Below, piece after piece: positions 19,303 through 30,067 of a stretch of DNA of 64,000 nucleotides. This stretch comes from an uncultured Chryseobacterium sp. (GTDB lineage Bacteria > Bacteroidota > Bacteroidia > Flavobacteriales > Weeksellaceae), in NCBI GenBank assembly GCA_913778505.1, contig CAJYWD010000007.1, positions 62,001 through 126,000 on the forward strand. The letters are read 5' to 3'. Position 1 is the stretch's first letter. Each line of letters starts with the position of its first letter. The position numbers were made by a program, and so were the translations under genes. The notes beneath the pieces were generated by a model. That model had not been told where the DNA came from. It saw only the letters and a program-made list of their open reading frames with translations, and searched no databases.

Positions 19303-20469
19303 TTAATCGTTTCCGAATAAATCTCTGGTATATACTTTTTCTTTGACATCCTCCAATTCTGAGGTTTTCCTATTGGATATAATAATGTCACATTCTTGTT
19401 TAAAGGCCTCCAGATCCCGGGATACCCTGGAACCGAAAAAAGAATCTTCTTTCAGAACAGGCTCATAAACCACTACTTCCACGCCTTTGGCCTTGATTCT
19501 TTTCATAATGCCCTGTATGGCCGATGCCCGGAAGTTATCCGATCCGGATTTCATAATAAGCCGGTAAACACCCACTTTTTTTGGTCTTTTTTCCAAAATA
19601 GAATCCGCAATAAAATCCTTTCTGGTGCGGTTGGCATCCACAATAGCCTGAATCAGGTTGTTCGGCACCGAATTGTAATTGGCGAGCAGCTGTTTGGTGT
19701 CTTTCGGAAGACAGTATCCGCCGTAGCCAAAAGACGGATTGTTATAGTGAGAGCCGATTCTGGGATCCAGACCTACACCTTCAATAATCTGGCGGCTGTC
19801 CAAACCATGTATTTGGGCATAACTATCTAACTCATTAAAGTATGCCACACGCATGGCAAGATAAGTATTCGAAAACAATTTGATGGCTTCTGCCTCCGTC
19901 GCATTGGTAAAAAGCGTAGGGATATCCTTTTTAATGGCACCTTCTTTCAGTAGGTTTGCAAAAACTTCTGCGCGCTCACTTTGTTCGCCGATGATAATCC
20001 TTGATGGATACAGATTGTCATAGAGCGCCTTTCCTTCTCTCAAAAATTCGGGAGAGAAGATGATATTGTCGAAATCTAATTCTTGCTTTAAGCTTTCCGT
20101 AAAACCAACCGGAACCGTTGATTTTACAACGACTACAGCATCTGGATTATTAGCTTTAACTTCTTTGATCACATTTTCTACGCTGCTGGTATTGAAATAA
20201 TTGGTAGAAGGATCGTAATCTGTTGGCGTAGCTACAATCACGAAGTCTGCATTTCTGTAGGCTGATTCCTTATCCAGGCTGGCCGTCAGCTGCAGATCTT
20301 TTGTTGCCAGAAAGTCCGAGATTTCTGCGTCGTCAATAGGAGACTGCTTGTTATTCAGCATTTCCACTTTTTCCGGAATAATGTCCAGCGCAGTCACATT
20401 ATGATGCTGCGCCAGCAAAACGGCATTAGACAACCCTACATATCCGGTTCCGACAATTGTAATATTCAC
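19303..20469 (-). CDS. ugd: UDP-glucose 6-dehydrogenase
   Basis: 388 residues with a GTG start. N-terminal NAD motif [11 protein letters not shown]; catalytic Cys253 in [13 protein letters not shown], the UDP-glucose-type active site. It gives UDP-glucuronate for the glycan. First gene of the long leftward operon, 24 bases before rmlB. A second dehydrogenase with the HexNAc-type site lies at 10568, so two different uronic acids are likely. Confidence 0.92.
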   Translation of the reverse strand: MNITIVGTGYVGLSNAVLLAQHHNVTALDIIPEKVEMLNNKQSPIDDAEISDFLATKDLQLTASLDKESAYRNADFVIVATPTDYDPSTNYFNTSSVENVIKEVKANNPDAVVVVKSTVPVGFTESLKQELDFDNIIFSPEFLREGKALYDNLYPSRIIIGEQSERAEVFANLLKEGAIKKDIPTLFTNATEAEAIKLFSNTYLAMRVAYFNELDSYAQIHGLDSRQIIEGVGLDPRIGSHYNNPSFGYGGYCLPKDTKQLLANYNSVPNNLIQAIVDANRTRKDFIADSILEKRPKKVGVYRLIMKSGSDNFRASAIQGIMKRIKAKGVEVVVYEPVLKEDSFFGSRVSRDLEAFKQECDIIISNRKTSELEDVKEKVYTRDLFGND

Positions 20470-20493
20470 AAAGAATAGGTTTTAAAATTTTGG

Positions 20494-20501
20494 CAAAAAT
20501 A
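20494..20501 (-). promoter_or_regulatory. Promoter -7 element for the main glycan operon
   Basis: TATTTTTG on the minus strand, 25 bases from the GTG start of ugd. No -33 TTG at the expected distance was found. Confidence 0.5.
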
Positions 20502-20545
20502 AGAAAAAATTGTTTGCGCTTTGTATAATTGAATTAATTGGTTTC

Positions 20546-20576
20546 TTGTATATTAAAGAAAAAAATATTATCTTTG
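20546..20576 (+). promoter_or_regulatory. Promoter of the rimP-nusA-infB operon
   Basis: TTG at 20546-20548, a 20-base spacer and TATCTTTG at 20569-20576. The predicted leader runs about 70 bases to the rimP ATG. Confidence 0.6.
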
Positions 20577-20652
20577 CAAAAGATTTACGGACAAAATGGG
20601 AAGGCTTTCGCAAGAAATGCCTTTTTTCGTAGATATAATTTGATGTAGTGCT

Positions 20653-21120
20653 ATGGATTTTAAAGCGGAAGTAACTCGTTTGGTGAACGATTTCCTGGAT
20701 ACCAGATCCGACCTTTTTCTGGTGGACCTCAAGATTTCAGCGTCTTCTGATATCACGGTGATTCTGGATGGTGATCATGGTGTGTCGCTTCAGGATTGTC
20801 TGGATGCCAGCCGTGCTGTTGAGTTTAATCTGGATCGGGAAGTGCATGATTTTGGCCTTCAGGTAATGTCGGCAGGGCTTAGTGAGCCTTTGGCTTCGCC
20901 GAGACAGTTCAGGAAAAATATCGGAAGAACGATAGATGTGTTGCTGTCTGATGATTCCAAGGTGGAAGGAGAATTGGTAAACGTGGATGAAGAAAAGATC
21001 GTGATCCGTCTGGAGTACAGGCGTCCCAAGCTTGTGGGCAAAGGAAAGGAAGATGTAGTGGAGGATAAGGAAATCCCGTATTCCGAAATCAAGAAAGCAT
21101 TGGTAGTAATAAAATTTTAA
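20653..21120 (+). CDS. rimP: Ribosome maturation factor RimP
   Basis: 155 residues, normal for RimP, which assists 30S subunit assembly. The segment VILDGDHGVSLQDCLDASRAVE and the SPGLSEPL-equivalent SAGLSEPLASPRQFRKNIGR are the conserved N-domain and linker. The order rimP-nusA-infB confirms it. Confidence 0.93.
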   Translation: MDFKAEVTRLVNDFLDTRSDLFLVDLKISASSDITVILDGDHGVSLQDCLDASRAVEFNLDREVHDFGLQVMSAGLSEPLASPRQFRKNIGRTIDVLLSDDSKVEGELVNVDEEKIVIRLEYRRPKLVGKGKEDVVEDKEIPYSEIKKALVVIKF

Positions 21121-21153
21121 CAATATGATGAATGGTATTGATCTGCAAAAAAA

Positions 21154-21188
21154 ATCAATTATCATTTATCACATATCATTTATAAATT
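21154..21188 (+). repeat. Heptamer-phased leader before nusA
   Basis: Five consecutive 7-base words, ATCAATT, ATCATTT, ATCACAT, ATCATTT, ATAAATT, run up to three bases before the nusA ATG. The words differ slightly but keep an exact 7-base phase. Confidence 0.7.
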
Positions 21189-21191
21189 AAT

Positions 21192-22427
21192 ATGGATAAT
21201 TTAGCTTTAATAGAAGCCTTTGGTGATTTTAAAGAAATAAAAAATATCAGTAAGATTGACCTGATGGCGATCATTGAGGATGCCTTGAAGACGCTTCTCA
21301 GAAAACGATACGATTCTGATGACCATTTTGATGTGATCGTGAATCCGGATAAAGGTGATTTTCAGATTTTCCTTAACAAGGTCATTGTTGAAGACGATAT
21401 GTCGGAGGACGATGATTTGGAAATTGAAATTTCAGAAGTTAGAAAAGTTGACCCTACTTTTGAGGTAGGTGAAGAATATACGCAGGAGATTCCGGTTTCC
21501 AAATTGGGAAGAAGAAATATCCTGACACTGAAACAGATCCTGGCCACTAAGATCCAGGAACATTTCAACGCATCGTTGTACGATCAGTTCCGTGATAAAA
21601 TCGGTGAGCTGGTAGTGGGCGAGGTGCACCATATCCGTCATAAGCATGTGATTCTTCTGGATGATGAAGGCAATGAGTTTATCCTTCCGAAAGAAAACCA
21701 GATACCTTCTGATTTCTTCAAAAAAGGAGACAATGTGAGAGCTATTGTGGAAAGTGTAGATTTCCGTGGTTCCAAGCCACAGATCATTATTTCCAGAACA
21801 GCGCCTAAATTTTTGGAAGAATTGCTGGAACTGGAAATTCCGGAAATCCAGGACGGAACTATCATGCTTAAAAAAGTAGTGAGAATTCCTGGGGAGAAGG
21901 CTAAAATTGCGGTAGATGCTTATGATGACAGAATTGATCCTGTAGGTGCCTGCGTTGGAGTCAAAGGTTCCAGAATTCATGGTGTGGTGAGAGAATTACG
22001 TAATGAGAACATTGATGTCATTCAGTGGTCCAAAAATCCTGAGATCTTGGTAAAAAGAGCTCTCGGAAACATTACCATTAATAAGATTGAAGTAAATCCG
22101 GAAACCAATTATGCTTTGGTATATACACCAGTAGATGAAATTTCTAAAGTGATCGGTAAACAAGGACAGAATATCAAGTTGGCATCATGGTTGTCAGGAT
22201 ATGAAATCGATGTTTACAGAGAGACATCCGAAGACGATGACGTAGAACTGGTAGAATTTAACGATGAAATCGAATCCTGGATTATCGACGAATTCAAAAA
22301 AGTAGGATTGAACACTGCAAGAAGCGTTCTGGACAAAGATACAGAAGCATTACTGAATATCGTAGATCTGGAGGAGGAAACGATCGAAGATGTCAAGAAT
22401 ATTCTGAGAGAAGAATTAGAAGGATAA
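21192..22427 (+). CDS. nusA: Transcription termination/antitermination protein NusA
   Basis: 411 residues. N-terminal RNA-polymerase-binding domain (about 1-125), S1 domain (about 130-200), then two KH domains, with the hallmark DPVGACVGVKGSRI near residue 250 and VIGKQGQNIKLAS near residue 318. It lacks the C-terminal acidic repeats of E. coli NusA, as usual in Bacteroidetes, and ends in an acidic tail. It controls pausing, termination and antitermination. Sits between rimP and infB. Confidence 0.95.
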   Translation: MDNLALIEAFGDFKEIKNISKIDLMAIIEDALKTLLRKRYDSDDHFDVIVNPDKGDFQIFLNKVIVEDDMSEDDDLEIEISEVRKVDPTFEVGEEYTQEIPVSKLGRRNILTLKQILATKIQEHFNASLYDQFRDKIGELVVGEVHHIRHKHVILLDDEGNEFILPKENQIPSDFFKKGDNVRAIVESVDFRGSKPQIIISRTAPKFLEELLELEIPEIQDGTIMLKKVVRIPGEKAKIAVDAYDDRIDPVGACVGVKGSRIHGVVRELRNENIDVIQWSKNPEILVKRALGNITINKIEVNPETNYALVYTPVDEISKVIGKQGQNIKLASWLSGYEIDVYRETSEDDDVELVEFNDEIESWIIDEFKKVGLNTARSVLDKDTEALLNIVDLEEETIEDVKNILREELEG

Positions 22428-22481
22428 ATCAATGGGAATGTGAAAAATCATTCTTAATAATAAATTTAATAAAAAGAAAAA

Positions 22482-22520
22482 TTAAAGCTTAAAAGCTTAA
22501 AACGCTAAAAGCCAAAAGCA
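22482..22520 (+). repeat. Iterated short-word leader before infB
   Basis: Units TTAAAGC, TTAAAAGC, TTAAAACGC, TAAAAGC, CAAAAGC follow one another and end 11 bases before the infB ATG. Unit length varies from 7 to 9, a looser form of the arrays before nusA and fabD. Confidence 0.6.
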
Positions 22521-22531
22521 AATTAATATTT

Positions 22532-25357
22532 ATGCCAAAAATAAGATTAAATAAAGCCGTTAAAGAACTTAACATTTCGATTCCCAGAGCCGTGGAGTTT
22601 CTCCAGGGAAAAGGAATAGAGGTGGACAGTAATCCTAACGCTCTATTGCAAGAACAGGCATTTTCTGCATTGGAAGCTGAGTTCCGGAAAGATGGAGAAC
22701 AGAGAAAAGCTTCTCATGAGGTGGTGATTTCCAAAGTTCCCGATGAAAAATTAGCGATCGAGGAAAAAGCCCCTGAGGTAATAAGAGCCAAAGCAAACGT
22801 CACCCAGGAACCGAAAGTTCTTGGGAAAATAGACCTCAACCCTATAAAACCGGTTGAGGAACCAGCACCGGTGAAGGAAACTCCGGTGGAGGAGAAACCA
22901 GAAGTTGTGAAAAAAGAGGAAAAACAGGAATTCAAAGTCCTTGACAAAATTGACCTCTCCAAAATAGACTCAGGCAGATCCAAGCCTTCTAACAGAGAAA
23001 AAGAAGTTGTAAAAGAAACGCCTGCCGCTGCGAAAGAAGAGCCTAAACCGGAAGAAAAACAGCCGGAACAGACACCTTCTCAAACGCCTTCAGCTCCAGC
23101 ATCCGACGAACCTCAGAAAATTGAGACCGTTTACCAAAAACTGGACGGACCAAAAATTCTGAAACAAACGGTGGATCTTTCCCAGTTCAACAAACCGAAA
23201 TCTTCTTCTAATTCTAATGCTGCGAAGAAGAAAAGAAAACGCATCACCAAAGATACGCCGGGACAGGCCAATGCAGGTCAAGGTAATCAGCAAGGTGGCC
23301 AGAACAGACCTGGACAAGGCGGGCAAAATCGTCCTCAGGGTCAGGGCGGAAACAACCAAGGAAACCGTGGCGGGAATAACCAGAACCGAGGCGGCAACAA
23401 TAATAACCGAGGTGGTAATAACCGTGGCCAGCGTGTAATGCCGGTAGAACTTACCGATGAGCAGGTTAAAAATCAAATCAAAGAAACTTTAGAAAAACTG
23501 ACGAACAAAGGAGGAAAGTCTAAAGGTTCTAAACATAGAAAAGAAAAACGTACATGGAGAAGAGAGCAGGATGAGCTTCAGCAAGAGATGGATGCTCAGG
23601 ACAGAACACTGAAGGTTACGGAATTCATCACCGTAAGTGAACTGGCTTCACTCATGAACGTTAGTGCCACAGAGGTAATCTCGGCATGTTTCTCTCTGGG
23701 CGTCATGGTAACAATGAATCAGCGTCTGGAAGCAGATACACTGACTTTGGTTGCAGATGAGTTTGGATATAAGATCGAGTTCTCCGATGCAGATGTGGAA
23801 GAAGCCGCAGCTGAAGAAGAACCGGATGCAGAGGAAGATTTGCTGCCTAGAGCGCCTATCGTTACCGTAATGGGACACGTAGATCACGGTAAAACATCTT
23901 TACTGGATTACGTGAGAAAAACCAATGTGATCGCCGGGGAATCCGGAGGTATTACCCAGCACATCGGTGCGTACAACGTGAAACTGGAGAACGGACAGAG
24001 AATTACATTCCTCGATACGCCAGGTCACGAGGCCTTTACGGCAATGAGAGCCAGAGGTGCACAGGTGACGGATATCGCAATCATTGTCGTAGCAGCGGAT
24101 GACGATGTGATGCCTCAAACCAAGGAAGCCATCTCTCATGCACAGGCTGCAGGAGTTCCGATGATTATTGCCATAAACAAAGTCGATAAGCCAAATGCCA
24201 ATCCGGATAATATCCGTCAGCAACTTTCCGGAATGAATATTCTGGTAGAAGAATGGGGTGGTAACGTGCAGGCACAGGAGATCTCTGCAAAATTTGGTAA
24301 TAATGTAGATTTATTATTGGAAAAAGTCCTCCTTCAGGCAGAATTGCTTGAGCTTAAATCTAATCCTAATAAGCAGGCAAGCGGTGTGGTCATCGAAGCA
24401 GCATTGGATAAAGGCCGTGGTTACGTAGCCACAATGCTTGTTCAGAACGGAACATTATCTGTCGGTGATTATGTCTTGGCAGGTAAAAATCACGGTAAAG
24501 TAAAAGCGATGCTGGACGAGCGTGGACGTGCTATGGAAAAAGCCGGCCCATCTATTCCTGTAACCATCCTCGGTTTGGATGGAGCGCCAACAGCTGGTGA
24601 TAAATTCAGAGTTTTTGCAGACGAAAAAGAAGCAAAATCCATTGCCAACAAACGTGAACAACTACAGCGTGAGCAGTCCATCAGAACTAAGAAACATCTT
24701 ACTCTGGACGAGATCGGACGCCGTATTGCATTAGGAGATTTCAAAGAATTGAATATCATTCTTAAAGGTGACGTGGACGGTTCTGTGGAAGCATTATCCG
24801 ATCAGTTACAAAGATTGTCTACTGAAGAGATCCAGGTCAATATTCTTCACAAAGGGGTTGGGCAGATTACGGAAAGTGATATTCTCCTGGCTGCAGCATC
24901 GGACGCAATTGTTATCGGATTCAACGTGAGAGCCAGCGTCAACGCAAAAGATATTGCTGATAAAGAAGAAGTAGAGATCAGAACATACTCAATCATCTAC
25001 AAAGCGATCGACGAAGTGAAGGAAGCGATGGAAGGACTACTTTCTCCGGAAATTCAGGAGCAAGTTATTGGTAATGTCGAGATCCGGGAAGTCTTCAGAA
25101 TTTCGAAGGTTGGATCGATCGCCGGATGTATGGTTCTTACAGGGAAGGTAACGAGAAACTCAAAAATCAGATTGCTGAGAGACGGCATTGTGAAGTTCGA
25201 CGGTGAACTGGAAAGTTTGAAACGCTATAAAGATGATGTGAAGGAAGTCACTAAAGGATACGAATGTGGTCTGAATATCAAAGGTTACAACGACATAGAA
25301 GTAGGCGATATACTTGAGGTTTACGAAGAAGTAGCTGTTAAGAAAAAGCTGAAATAA
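22532..25357 (+). CDS. infB: Translation initiation factor IF-2
   Basis: 941 residues. An N-terminal helix-turn domain is followed by about 200 residues rich in Lys, Glu and Pro, then a Gly/Asn/Gln/Arg tract at about 250-301 made of GGN, RGG and GGQNRPG repeats. The GTPase domain begins near residue 447 with GHVDHGKTS, then DTPGHEAF and NKVD. Domains II, III and IV follow. It places initiator tRNA on the 30S subunit. Last gene of the operon, followed by a strong terminator. Confidence 0.96.
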   Translation: MPKIRLNKAVKELNISIPRAVEFLQGKGIEVDSNPNALLQEQAFSALEAEFRKDGEQRKASHEVVISKVPDEKLAIEEKAPEVIRAKANVTQEPKVLGKIDLNPIKPVEEPAPVKETPVEEKPEVVKKEEKQEFKVLDKIDLSKIDSGRSKPSNREKEVVKETPAAAKEEPKPEEKQPEQTPSQTPSAPASDEPQKIETVYQKLDGPKILKQTVDLSQFNKPKSSSNSNAAKKKRKRITKDTPGQANAGQGNQQGGQNRPGQGGQNRPQGQGGNNQGNRGGNNQNRGGNNNNRGGNNRGQRVMPVELTDEQVKNQIKETLEKLTNKGGKSKGSKHRKEKRTWRREQDELQQEMDAQDRTLKVTEFITVSELASLMNVSATEVISACFSLGVMVTMNQRLEADTLTLVADEFGYKIEFSDADVEEAAAEEEPDAEEDLLPRAPIVTVMGHVDHGKTSLLDYVRKTNVIAGESGGITQHIGAYNVKLENGQRITFLDTPGHEAFTAMRARGAQVTDIAIIVVAADDDVMPQTKEAISHAQAAGVPMIIAINKVDKPNANPDNIRQQLSGMNILVEEWGGNVQAQEISAKFGNNVDLLLEKVLLQAELLELKSNPNKQASGVVIEAALDKGRGYVATMLVQNGTLSVGDYVLAGKNHGKVKAMLDERGRAMEKAGPSIPVTILGLDGAPTAGDKFRVFADEKEAKSIANKREQLQREQSIRTKKHLTLDEIGRRIALGDFKELNIILKGDVDGSVEALSDQLQRLSTEEIQVNILHKGVGQITESDILLAAASDAIVIGFNVRASVNAKDIADKEEVEIRTYSIIYKAIDEVKEAMEGLLSPEIQEQVIGNVEIREVFRISKVGSIAGCMVLTGKVTRNSKIRLLRDGIVKFDGELESLKRYKDDVKEVTKGYECGLNIKGYNDIEVGDILEVYEEVAVKKKLK

Positions 25358-25362
25358 AAGGG

Positions 25363-25387
25363 AACCTGCTGAAAAGCAGGTTTTTTT
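25363..25387 (+). terminator. Rho-independent terminator after infB
   Basis: AACCTGCT, loop GAAA, AGCAGGTT, then seven T. Perfect 8-bp stem six bases after the infB stop. Confidence 0.92.
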
Positions 25388-25585
25388 ATTTCCAAAATCA
25401 CTATTTATAATTATTCTAAATAATGTTTTTATGTAATCCATAGAATCGTTGTTGTAGACGATGTTATTGTTGCTTTATCATTAATAATATTTGTTTAATT
25501 TGATGAATTATTAAAAAAAGGTAGATCTATTTTATTAATTATGTGCTTAGTTACTAAAAAGTTTATCGTTCCAACATCTTGGGCT

Positions 25586-25615
25586 TTGTGTTGTTAATTT
25601 TTTTTAACATATTTG
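25586..25615 (+). promoter_or_regulatory. Probable promoter of the susC-susD pair
   Basis: TTG at 25586-25588, a 19-base spacer and CATATTTG at 25608-25615, one mismatch from TAnnTTTG. It would start transcription about 20 bases before the susC ATG. Confidence 0.4.
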
Positions 25616-25640
25616 CAGATTATAATTAAATAGTGTTAAT

Positions 25641-28499
25641 ATGAATGTAAAATTACGAGTTCTAAGTGCTGGAGCAATTTTCTTTCTGGGAATTGGACTA
25701 CAGGCACAGAAAAAAGCATCGGATACTACAACTAAGACAACTAGTATTGAAGAGGTTGTTGTTCTTGGAACATACGGTATAAAAGAATCTCAGGAACAGA
25801 AGGTCGGTTCTTACTCTGTTGTTTCTTCAAAAACATTAGAAAAGCCAAATGCTCTATCTGTTGATATGGCCATTGCAGGACAAGTCTCCGGTACCGTTAT
25901 CAATGCGAACAGTGGTCAGCCTGGTTCTAATGCAAAGGTTCTGATTAGAGGTATAAGTAGTTTAACAGGTGACAATCAGCCGCTCTATATTGTAGATGGT
26001 GTACCAGTTTTGGTTGGAGATCAGGCTGGAGTAGCAACAACTTCCAACGCGCTTTCCATGATTGATCCTTCTGATATTGAAGAAGTACGTGTTCTTAAAG
26101 ATGGAGCTACGACATCAATATACGGTTCAAGAGGTGCAGCTGGTGTAATAATTATCAATACCAAAAGTGGTCGCGGCGGAAAAGGTAAGCTGACATTAAA
26201 CGCTGAGTATGGCTTAGGATCTCCGGCGTATGAAAAGTTTGAATTTCTGAACGCAGCTCAAGAGGTGGATGTTCTTACTAAAGGTTACATTGCTAAAGGT
26301 GCCCCTGCGGAAACAGCAGCTTCAAATGTTAAAAGTCTCTTGGCATGGGATGGCGTTACAGATACAGATTGGCAAAAAGCTACGAGAAGATCTGCAGCTG
26401 GGGTTTCTAAATATAATTTGAATTATTCATTTGGGAACGAGAAAATAAAGGGCTATGCATCTGTTGGTAATACTGAACAAGAAGGGATTATTAAAGATGC
26501 TCTTTACAGAAGGATTAATGCTTTAGTGAAAATCAATGCAAAGGTTAATGACAGAATCAATTTGACATTCTCAAATATGATCTCACGAGCTACGCAATGG
26601 GGACCATTAGATTATGGATATTTTGCTAATCCAATTCTGAGTGCAAGATTCACTCCCCCTACTAATCCTGTGTACAATGAAGATGGTAGTTATAACCTTG
26701 AAATGTTTACATCAACAGGTACTAATTTTAATCCTGTGGCCATTCAGAATGTCAATATAAGAAAGTCTGTTTTTACGAAGATTTTATCATCTGCTGCTAT
26801 TGAGTATAATATCGCCAAAAAACTGAGATTCACATCCAATCTTGGGATAGACCATAATGCGTACGATGAGTCTGAATACAGAAATCCAGATTTTGGTGAT
26901 GGGAATAATTTCAATGCTGGTATTGTTGGTCTTGCTATTCAGAGTAATTACACTTACACAACACTGAACTGGGCTAACTTTATGCATTATGATCTGAAAG
27001 TTTGGGATGATCATAGTTTTAATTTCTCGGCAGGGACAGAAGCTACGATCAAGTGGAACAAATATCCTTATCAAGCATCTACCGGCTTTGCTTCTAATCA
27101 CTATGATCAGAATAATGTATCTTGGGGTACTACACCTTTTGTAACTCAGTCTTACGAAACATCTTCGCATCTGATTGGTTATATTGGTAGATTATCTTAT
27201 GGATTTAAGGATTTATTCAACGTAATGGGATCCTACCGTAGAGATGGTTATTCTCATTTTGGTGATAATTCAAAGCACGGAAATTTCTTTGCTTATGGAG
27301 CTAACATTAATCTTCACAATGTTGGAAATCTAGGCTCTACCTTTGATAACCTTCAGCTCAGAGCTAATTATGGAGAGGTAGGTAACATTGGTAGTATTGA
27401 TTACTTGTATAAACCGACTTTGACCCGCTCTAATTATATAGCTCAAAACGGTGAATTCGGATTTGTTATCGGTAGTCCGGGAAATCCAAATTTAGGATGG
27501 GAGAAATCCGCAAAAACGAACATTGGTATCGACTTAGGTATTTTGGATAGAAGATTAAACGCTTCATTCGATATTTATAGAAATAAGATCACCGAACAGT
27601 TATCAGATCAGGTACCTAATGTGCCTTCCACTGGATTTGCTAATTTAACAGGTAATGCTTTAGAGTCTGAAAGTAAAGGTTTTGAAACGTCGTTATCTTT
27701 TGATGCTATTAAAGGCGATAATTTTAGTTGGAACATAAATGGGAACTATTCTTATACAAGGTCTAAAGTCCTTTCTATCCTGGGTCCTTATTTGGATATG
27801 ACATATTTTAAACGTTACCAGGAAGGTCATGATCCGACAGAGTGGTTTTTAGCTCATTATGCAGGCGTTGATAAATCTAACGGAGATGCGTTATGGTACA
27901 CCAATGCCTCACATGCACAGACAAGTAACGGATCCGGAGGTTCACCAACAATCGTTAGAGATTTCACTGGAAAAAAAGCTTTGCCAACACATGTTGCAGG
28001 ACTTACAAACACCTTTACATATAAAAAATGGAGTGTAAGTTTCTTAGCTACATATGCGGGAGATTTTTATGTTTACGATCTATGGGGAAGATACTACGAT
28101 GCTGATGGTCAGGATTTATTAATCAATCAAGTAAAGGATGTCATGAACGCTTGGTCACCGGAAAATCCAAATTCTGACAGACCACAGTTTAGAGCGGGTA
28201 ATACTGTTCCTAAAACACATTCAACTAGATATCTGTATAAGGGAGACTATATCAAGTTAAAAAGTGCTCAAATTCAATTCCGCTTAAATAAGAGTGATCT
28301 AGGCATCAAAGAAATAGATGGTCTTACTCTTTATGTCAGAGGAATTAATTTGCTAACATTTACTTTTGATAAAAACTTAAAATTTGACCCGGAAACAAAC
28401 AGTAATCACGTAGGATCTTACGTGGGTGGTTTGGGAATTTACGATCAGACTCAGCCGTTATTAAGACAAGTGATGTTTGGTGCAACAATAGATTTTTAA
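25641..28499 (+). CDS. SusC/RagA-family TonB-linked outer membrane protein
   Basis: 952 residues. Signal peptide ending near LQAQ at residue 23, then a TonB-box-like EEVVVLG at about residue 37, a plug domain with LIRGISSLTGDNQPLYIVDGVP and IYGSRGAAGVIIINT, and a long beta-barrel. The last residues end in F (ATIDF), as needed for barrel insertion. Unlike many SusC proteins there is no carboxypeptidase-regulatory-like domain before the plug. It would import oligosaccharides, peptides or another ligand with the SusD partner that follows by 19 bases. Confidence 0.93.
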   Translation: MNVKLRVLSAGAIFFLGIGLQAQKKASDTTTKTTSIEEVVVLGTYGIKESQEQKVGSYSVVSSKTLEKPNALSVDMAIAGQVSGTVINANSGQPGSNAKVLIRGISSLTGDNQPLYIVDGVPVLVGDQAGVATTSNALSMIDPSDIEEVRVLKDGATTSIYGSRGAAGVIIINTKSGRGGKGKLTLNAEYGLGSPAYEKFEFLNAAQEVDVLTKGYIAKGAPAETAASNVKSLLAWDGVTDTDWQKATRRSAAGVSKYNLNYSFGNEKIKGYASVGNTEQEGIIKDALYRRINALVKINAKVNDRINLTFSNMISRATQWGPLDYGYFANPILSARFTPPTNPVYNEDGSYNLEMFTSTGTNFNPVAIQNVNIRKSVFTKILSSAAIEYNIAKKLRFTSNLGIDHNAYDESEYRNPDFGDGNNFNAGIVGLAIQSNYTYTTLNWANFMHYDLKVWDDHSFNFSAGTEATIKWNKYPYQASTGFASNHYDQNNVSWGTTPFVTQSYETSSHLIGYIGRLSYGFKDLFNVMGSYRRDGYSHFGDNSKHGNFFAYGANINLHNVGNLGSTFDNLQLRANYGEVGNIGSIDYLYKPTLTRSNYIAQNGEFGFVIGSPGNPNLGWEKSAKTNIGIDLGILDRRLNASFDIYRNKITEQLSDQVPNVPSTGFANLTGNALESESKGFETSLSFDAIKGDNFSWNINGNYSYTRSKVLSILGPYLDMTYFKRYQEGHDPTEWFLAHYAGVDKSNGDALWYTNASHAQTSNGSGGSPTIVRDFTGKKALPTHVAGLTNTFTYKKWSVSFLATYAGDFYVYDLWGRYYDADGQDLLINQVKDVMNAWSPENPNSDRPQFRAGNTVPKTHSTRYLYKGDYIKLKSAQIQFRLNKSDLGIKEIDGLTLYVRGINLLTFTFDKNLKFDPETNSNHVGSYVGGLGIYDQTQPLLRQVMFGATIDF

Positions 28500-28518
28500 T
28501 GCTAAAAATTGAATCGAA

Positions 28519-29985
28519 ATGAAAAAAACAAAATTATTTATACTTAGTAGCCTTATCCTATATCTTTTTTCCTCTTGCTCTGACAGTTTTCTCGAAGAAA
28601 ACTACACCGAGGCAGGTTATATTATTATAGATGGGGAGGCAATAAAGAATAAAACAGACCTCTCCAAAAACATTCGTGGTCTTTATAGTACATTAGCTAA
28701 TACCTCAGGTTTTGGCGGGGATTTTCTCAACTACCAAGAGTTAACAGCTGATTTGGCCTTTGTAAGTCAAAGAAATTCAGGATATTATGTAGGAACTAAT
28801 GGAGGGACTCATATCACTGTTGATGGTGGAGCAGGAGGTCCAATTTGGAATACGCTTTACAATTCGATTGCAAATGCAAACTTTGTATTAGGCTATGAAG
28901 GTAAAATTGCAGATGTTAGTGACCCGGATTTGCCTGCTTTGGATGTTCTTTTTGCACATGCAAAAGTTATCAGAGCATTTAATTATATGTCCTTATTAAC
29001 GTTATTCTCACCAAATTATGGAGAGGGAGATCAATCTTTGGGAGTGCCTTACCCGGTAACTTACGATAAAGATGCTAAATTACCTAGAGAAACTGTTTCT
29101 AAAGTCATTGACAATGTGATAACAGACCTGGAAGCAGTTAAGGATTTAATAGGTGTATCGTATTTAGGGACGAACAACTCTTTTAATCAAGAGGCTGTCA
29201 AATTATTGTTAGCTAGAGCTTATCTCTATAAAAAAGATTATGTTAAAGCGTTACAATACAGTAATGAACTTCTCGGTTCAGACTATCTTAATCAGACATC
29301 TACCAAGCTGTTGAAAAGAAATGATGTCGGAACTTTTTTCTCTGTGGAGACTGCAGAATCGTCATCCGAAGTACTTTTCCAACTTGAGTATAGTAAGGCA
29401 GACCCTTCAACTCAGGACTTCGGGCAGTATTGGGGTACAGGAGGTGAAAGTACTGCATATAAACAGAATTTTATGGCCAGAGATTTTTGGAAAAAATTCG
29501 CTGGAGATATTAGAGCCAATACTTGGTATTCTGGTACAGGAGCGGTATTATCGTACCCTGAAGCTGCCGAATTTAAACCTGTTGACGTTCGTAAATTTAT
29601 TAACCCTTACCGCGATGTTGTATTGCTAAGAAGGACAGAAGCAGTATTTATAAAGGCAGAATGCGAATATCACTCTAGCCCTACAACAGCCATGACCACG
29701 CTTAGAAACTGGGTTAGAGCTTTCAGATCTCCAGCATATAATTCTACGGCCACAGGTACTGCAGTTCTTGATGAAATTCTAAACCAGAAGGGATTTGAGT
29801 TCTTTGTAGAAGGATTGCGTTTTTCAGATCTTAAGAGAAACAATAAGCCCATCATAAAATATCAGCCTGACGTTAATGGACAGCCATTGACCACTATTCC
29901 AGTTGGTGACAGACGATTCATATGGCCAATACCTTTTTCCGAAGTGCAACTTAACCCAAATATTAAGCAAGCTCCAGGGTATTAA
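28519..29985 (+). CDS. SusD/RagB-family substrate-binding lipoprotein
   Basis: 488 residues. Lipoprotein signal peptide with lipidation Cys20 (YLFSSC). The middle has tetratricopeptide-like helices (AVKLLLARAYLYKKDYVKAL), and the C-terminus has the RagB/SusD end (FFVEGLRFSDLKRN, RRFIWPIPFSEVQLNPNIKQAPGY). It is the surface lid of the SusC barrel. No glycoside hydrolase or sulfatase follows, so the ligand cannot be guessed from context. Confidence 0.93.
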   Translation: MKKTKLFILSSLILYLFSSCSDSFLEENYTEAGYIIIDGEAIKNKTDLSKNIRGLYSTLANTSGFGGDFLNYQELTADLAFVSQRNSGYYVGTNGGTHITVDGGAGGPIWNTLYNSIANANFVLGYEGKIADVSDPDLPALDVLFAHAKVIRAFNYMSLLTLFSPNYGEGDQSLGVPYPVTYDKDAKLPRETVSKVIDNVITDLEAVKDLIGVSYLGTNNSFNQEAVKLLLARAYLYKKDYVKALQYSNELLGSDYLNQTSTKLLKRNDVGTFFSVETAESSSEVLFQLEYSKADPSTQDFGQYWGTGGESTAYKQNFMARDFWKKFAGDIRANTWYSGTGAVLSYPEAAEFKPVDVRKFINPYRDVVLLRRTEAVFIKAECEYHSSPTTAMTTLRNWVRAFRSPAYNSTATGTAVLDEILNQKGFEFFVEGLRFSDLKRNNKPIIKYQPDVNGQPLTTIPVGDRRFIWPIPFSEVQLNPNIKQAPGY

Positions 29986-30067
29986 AAAAAGTTAAATATT
30001 ATTAGGAATTCGCATATATAACTTCTAAATAAGTATATTTACAATAATTCAATAAAATTATATTATT

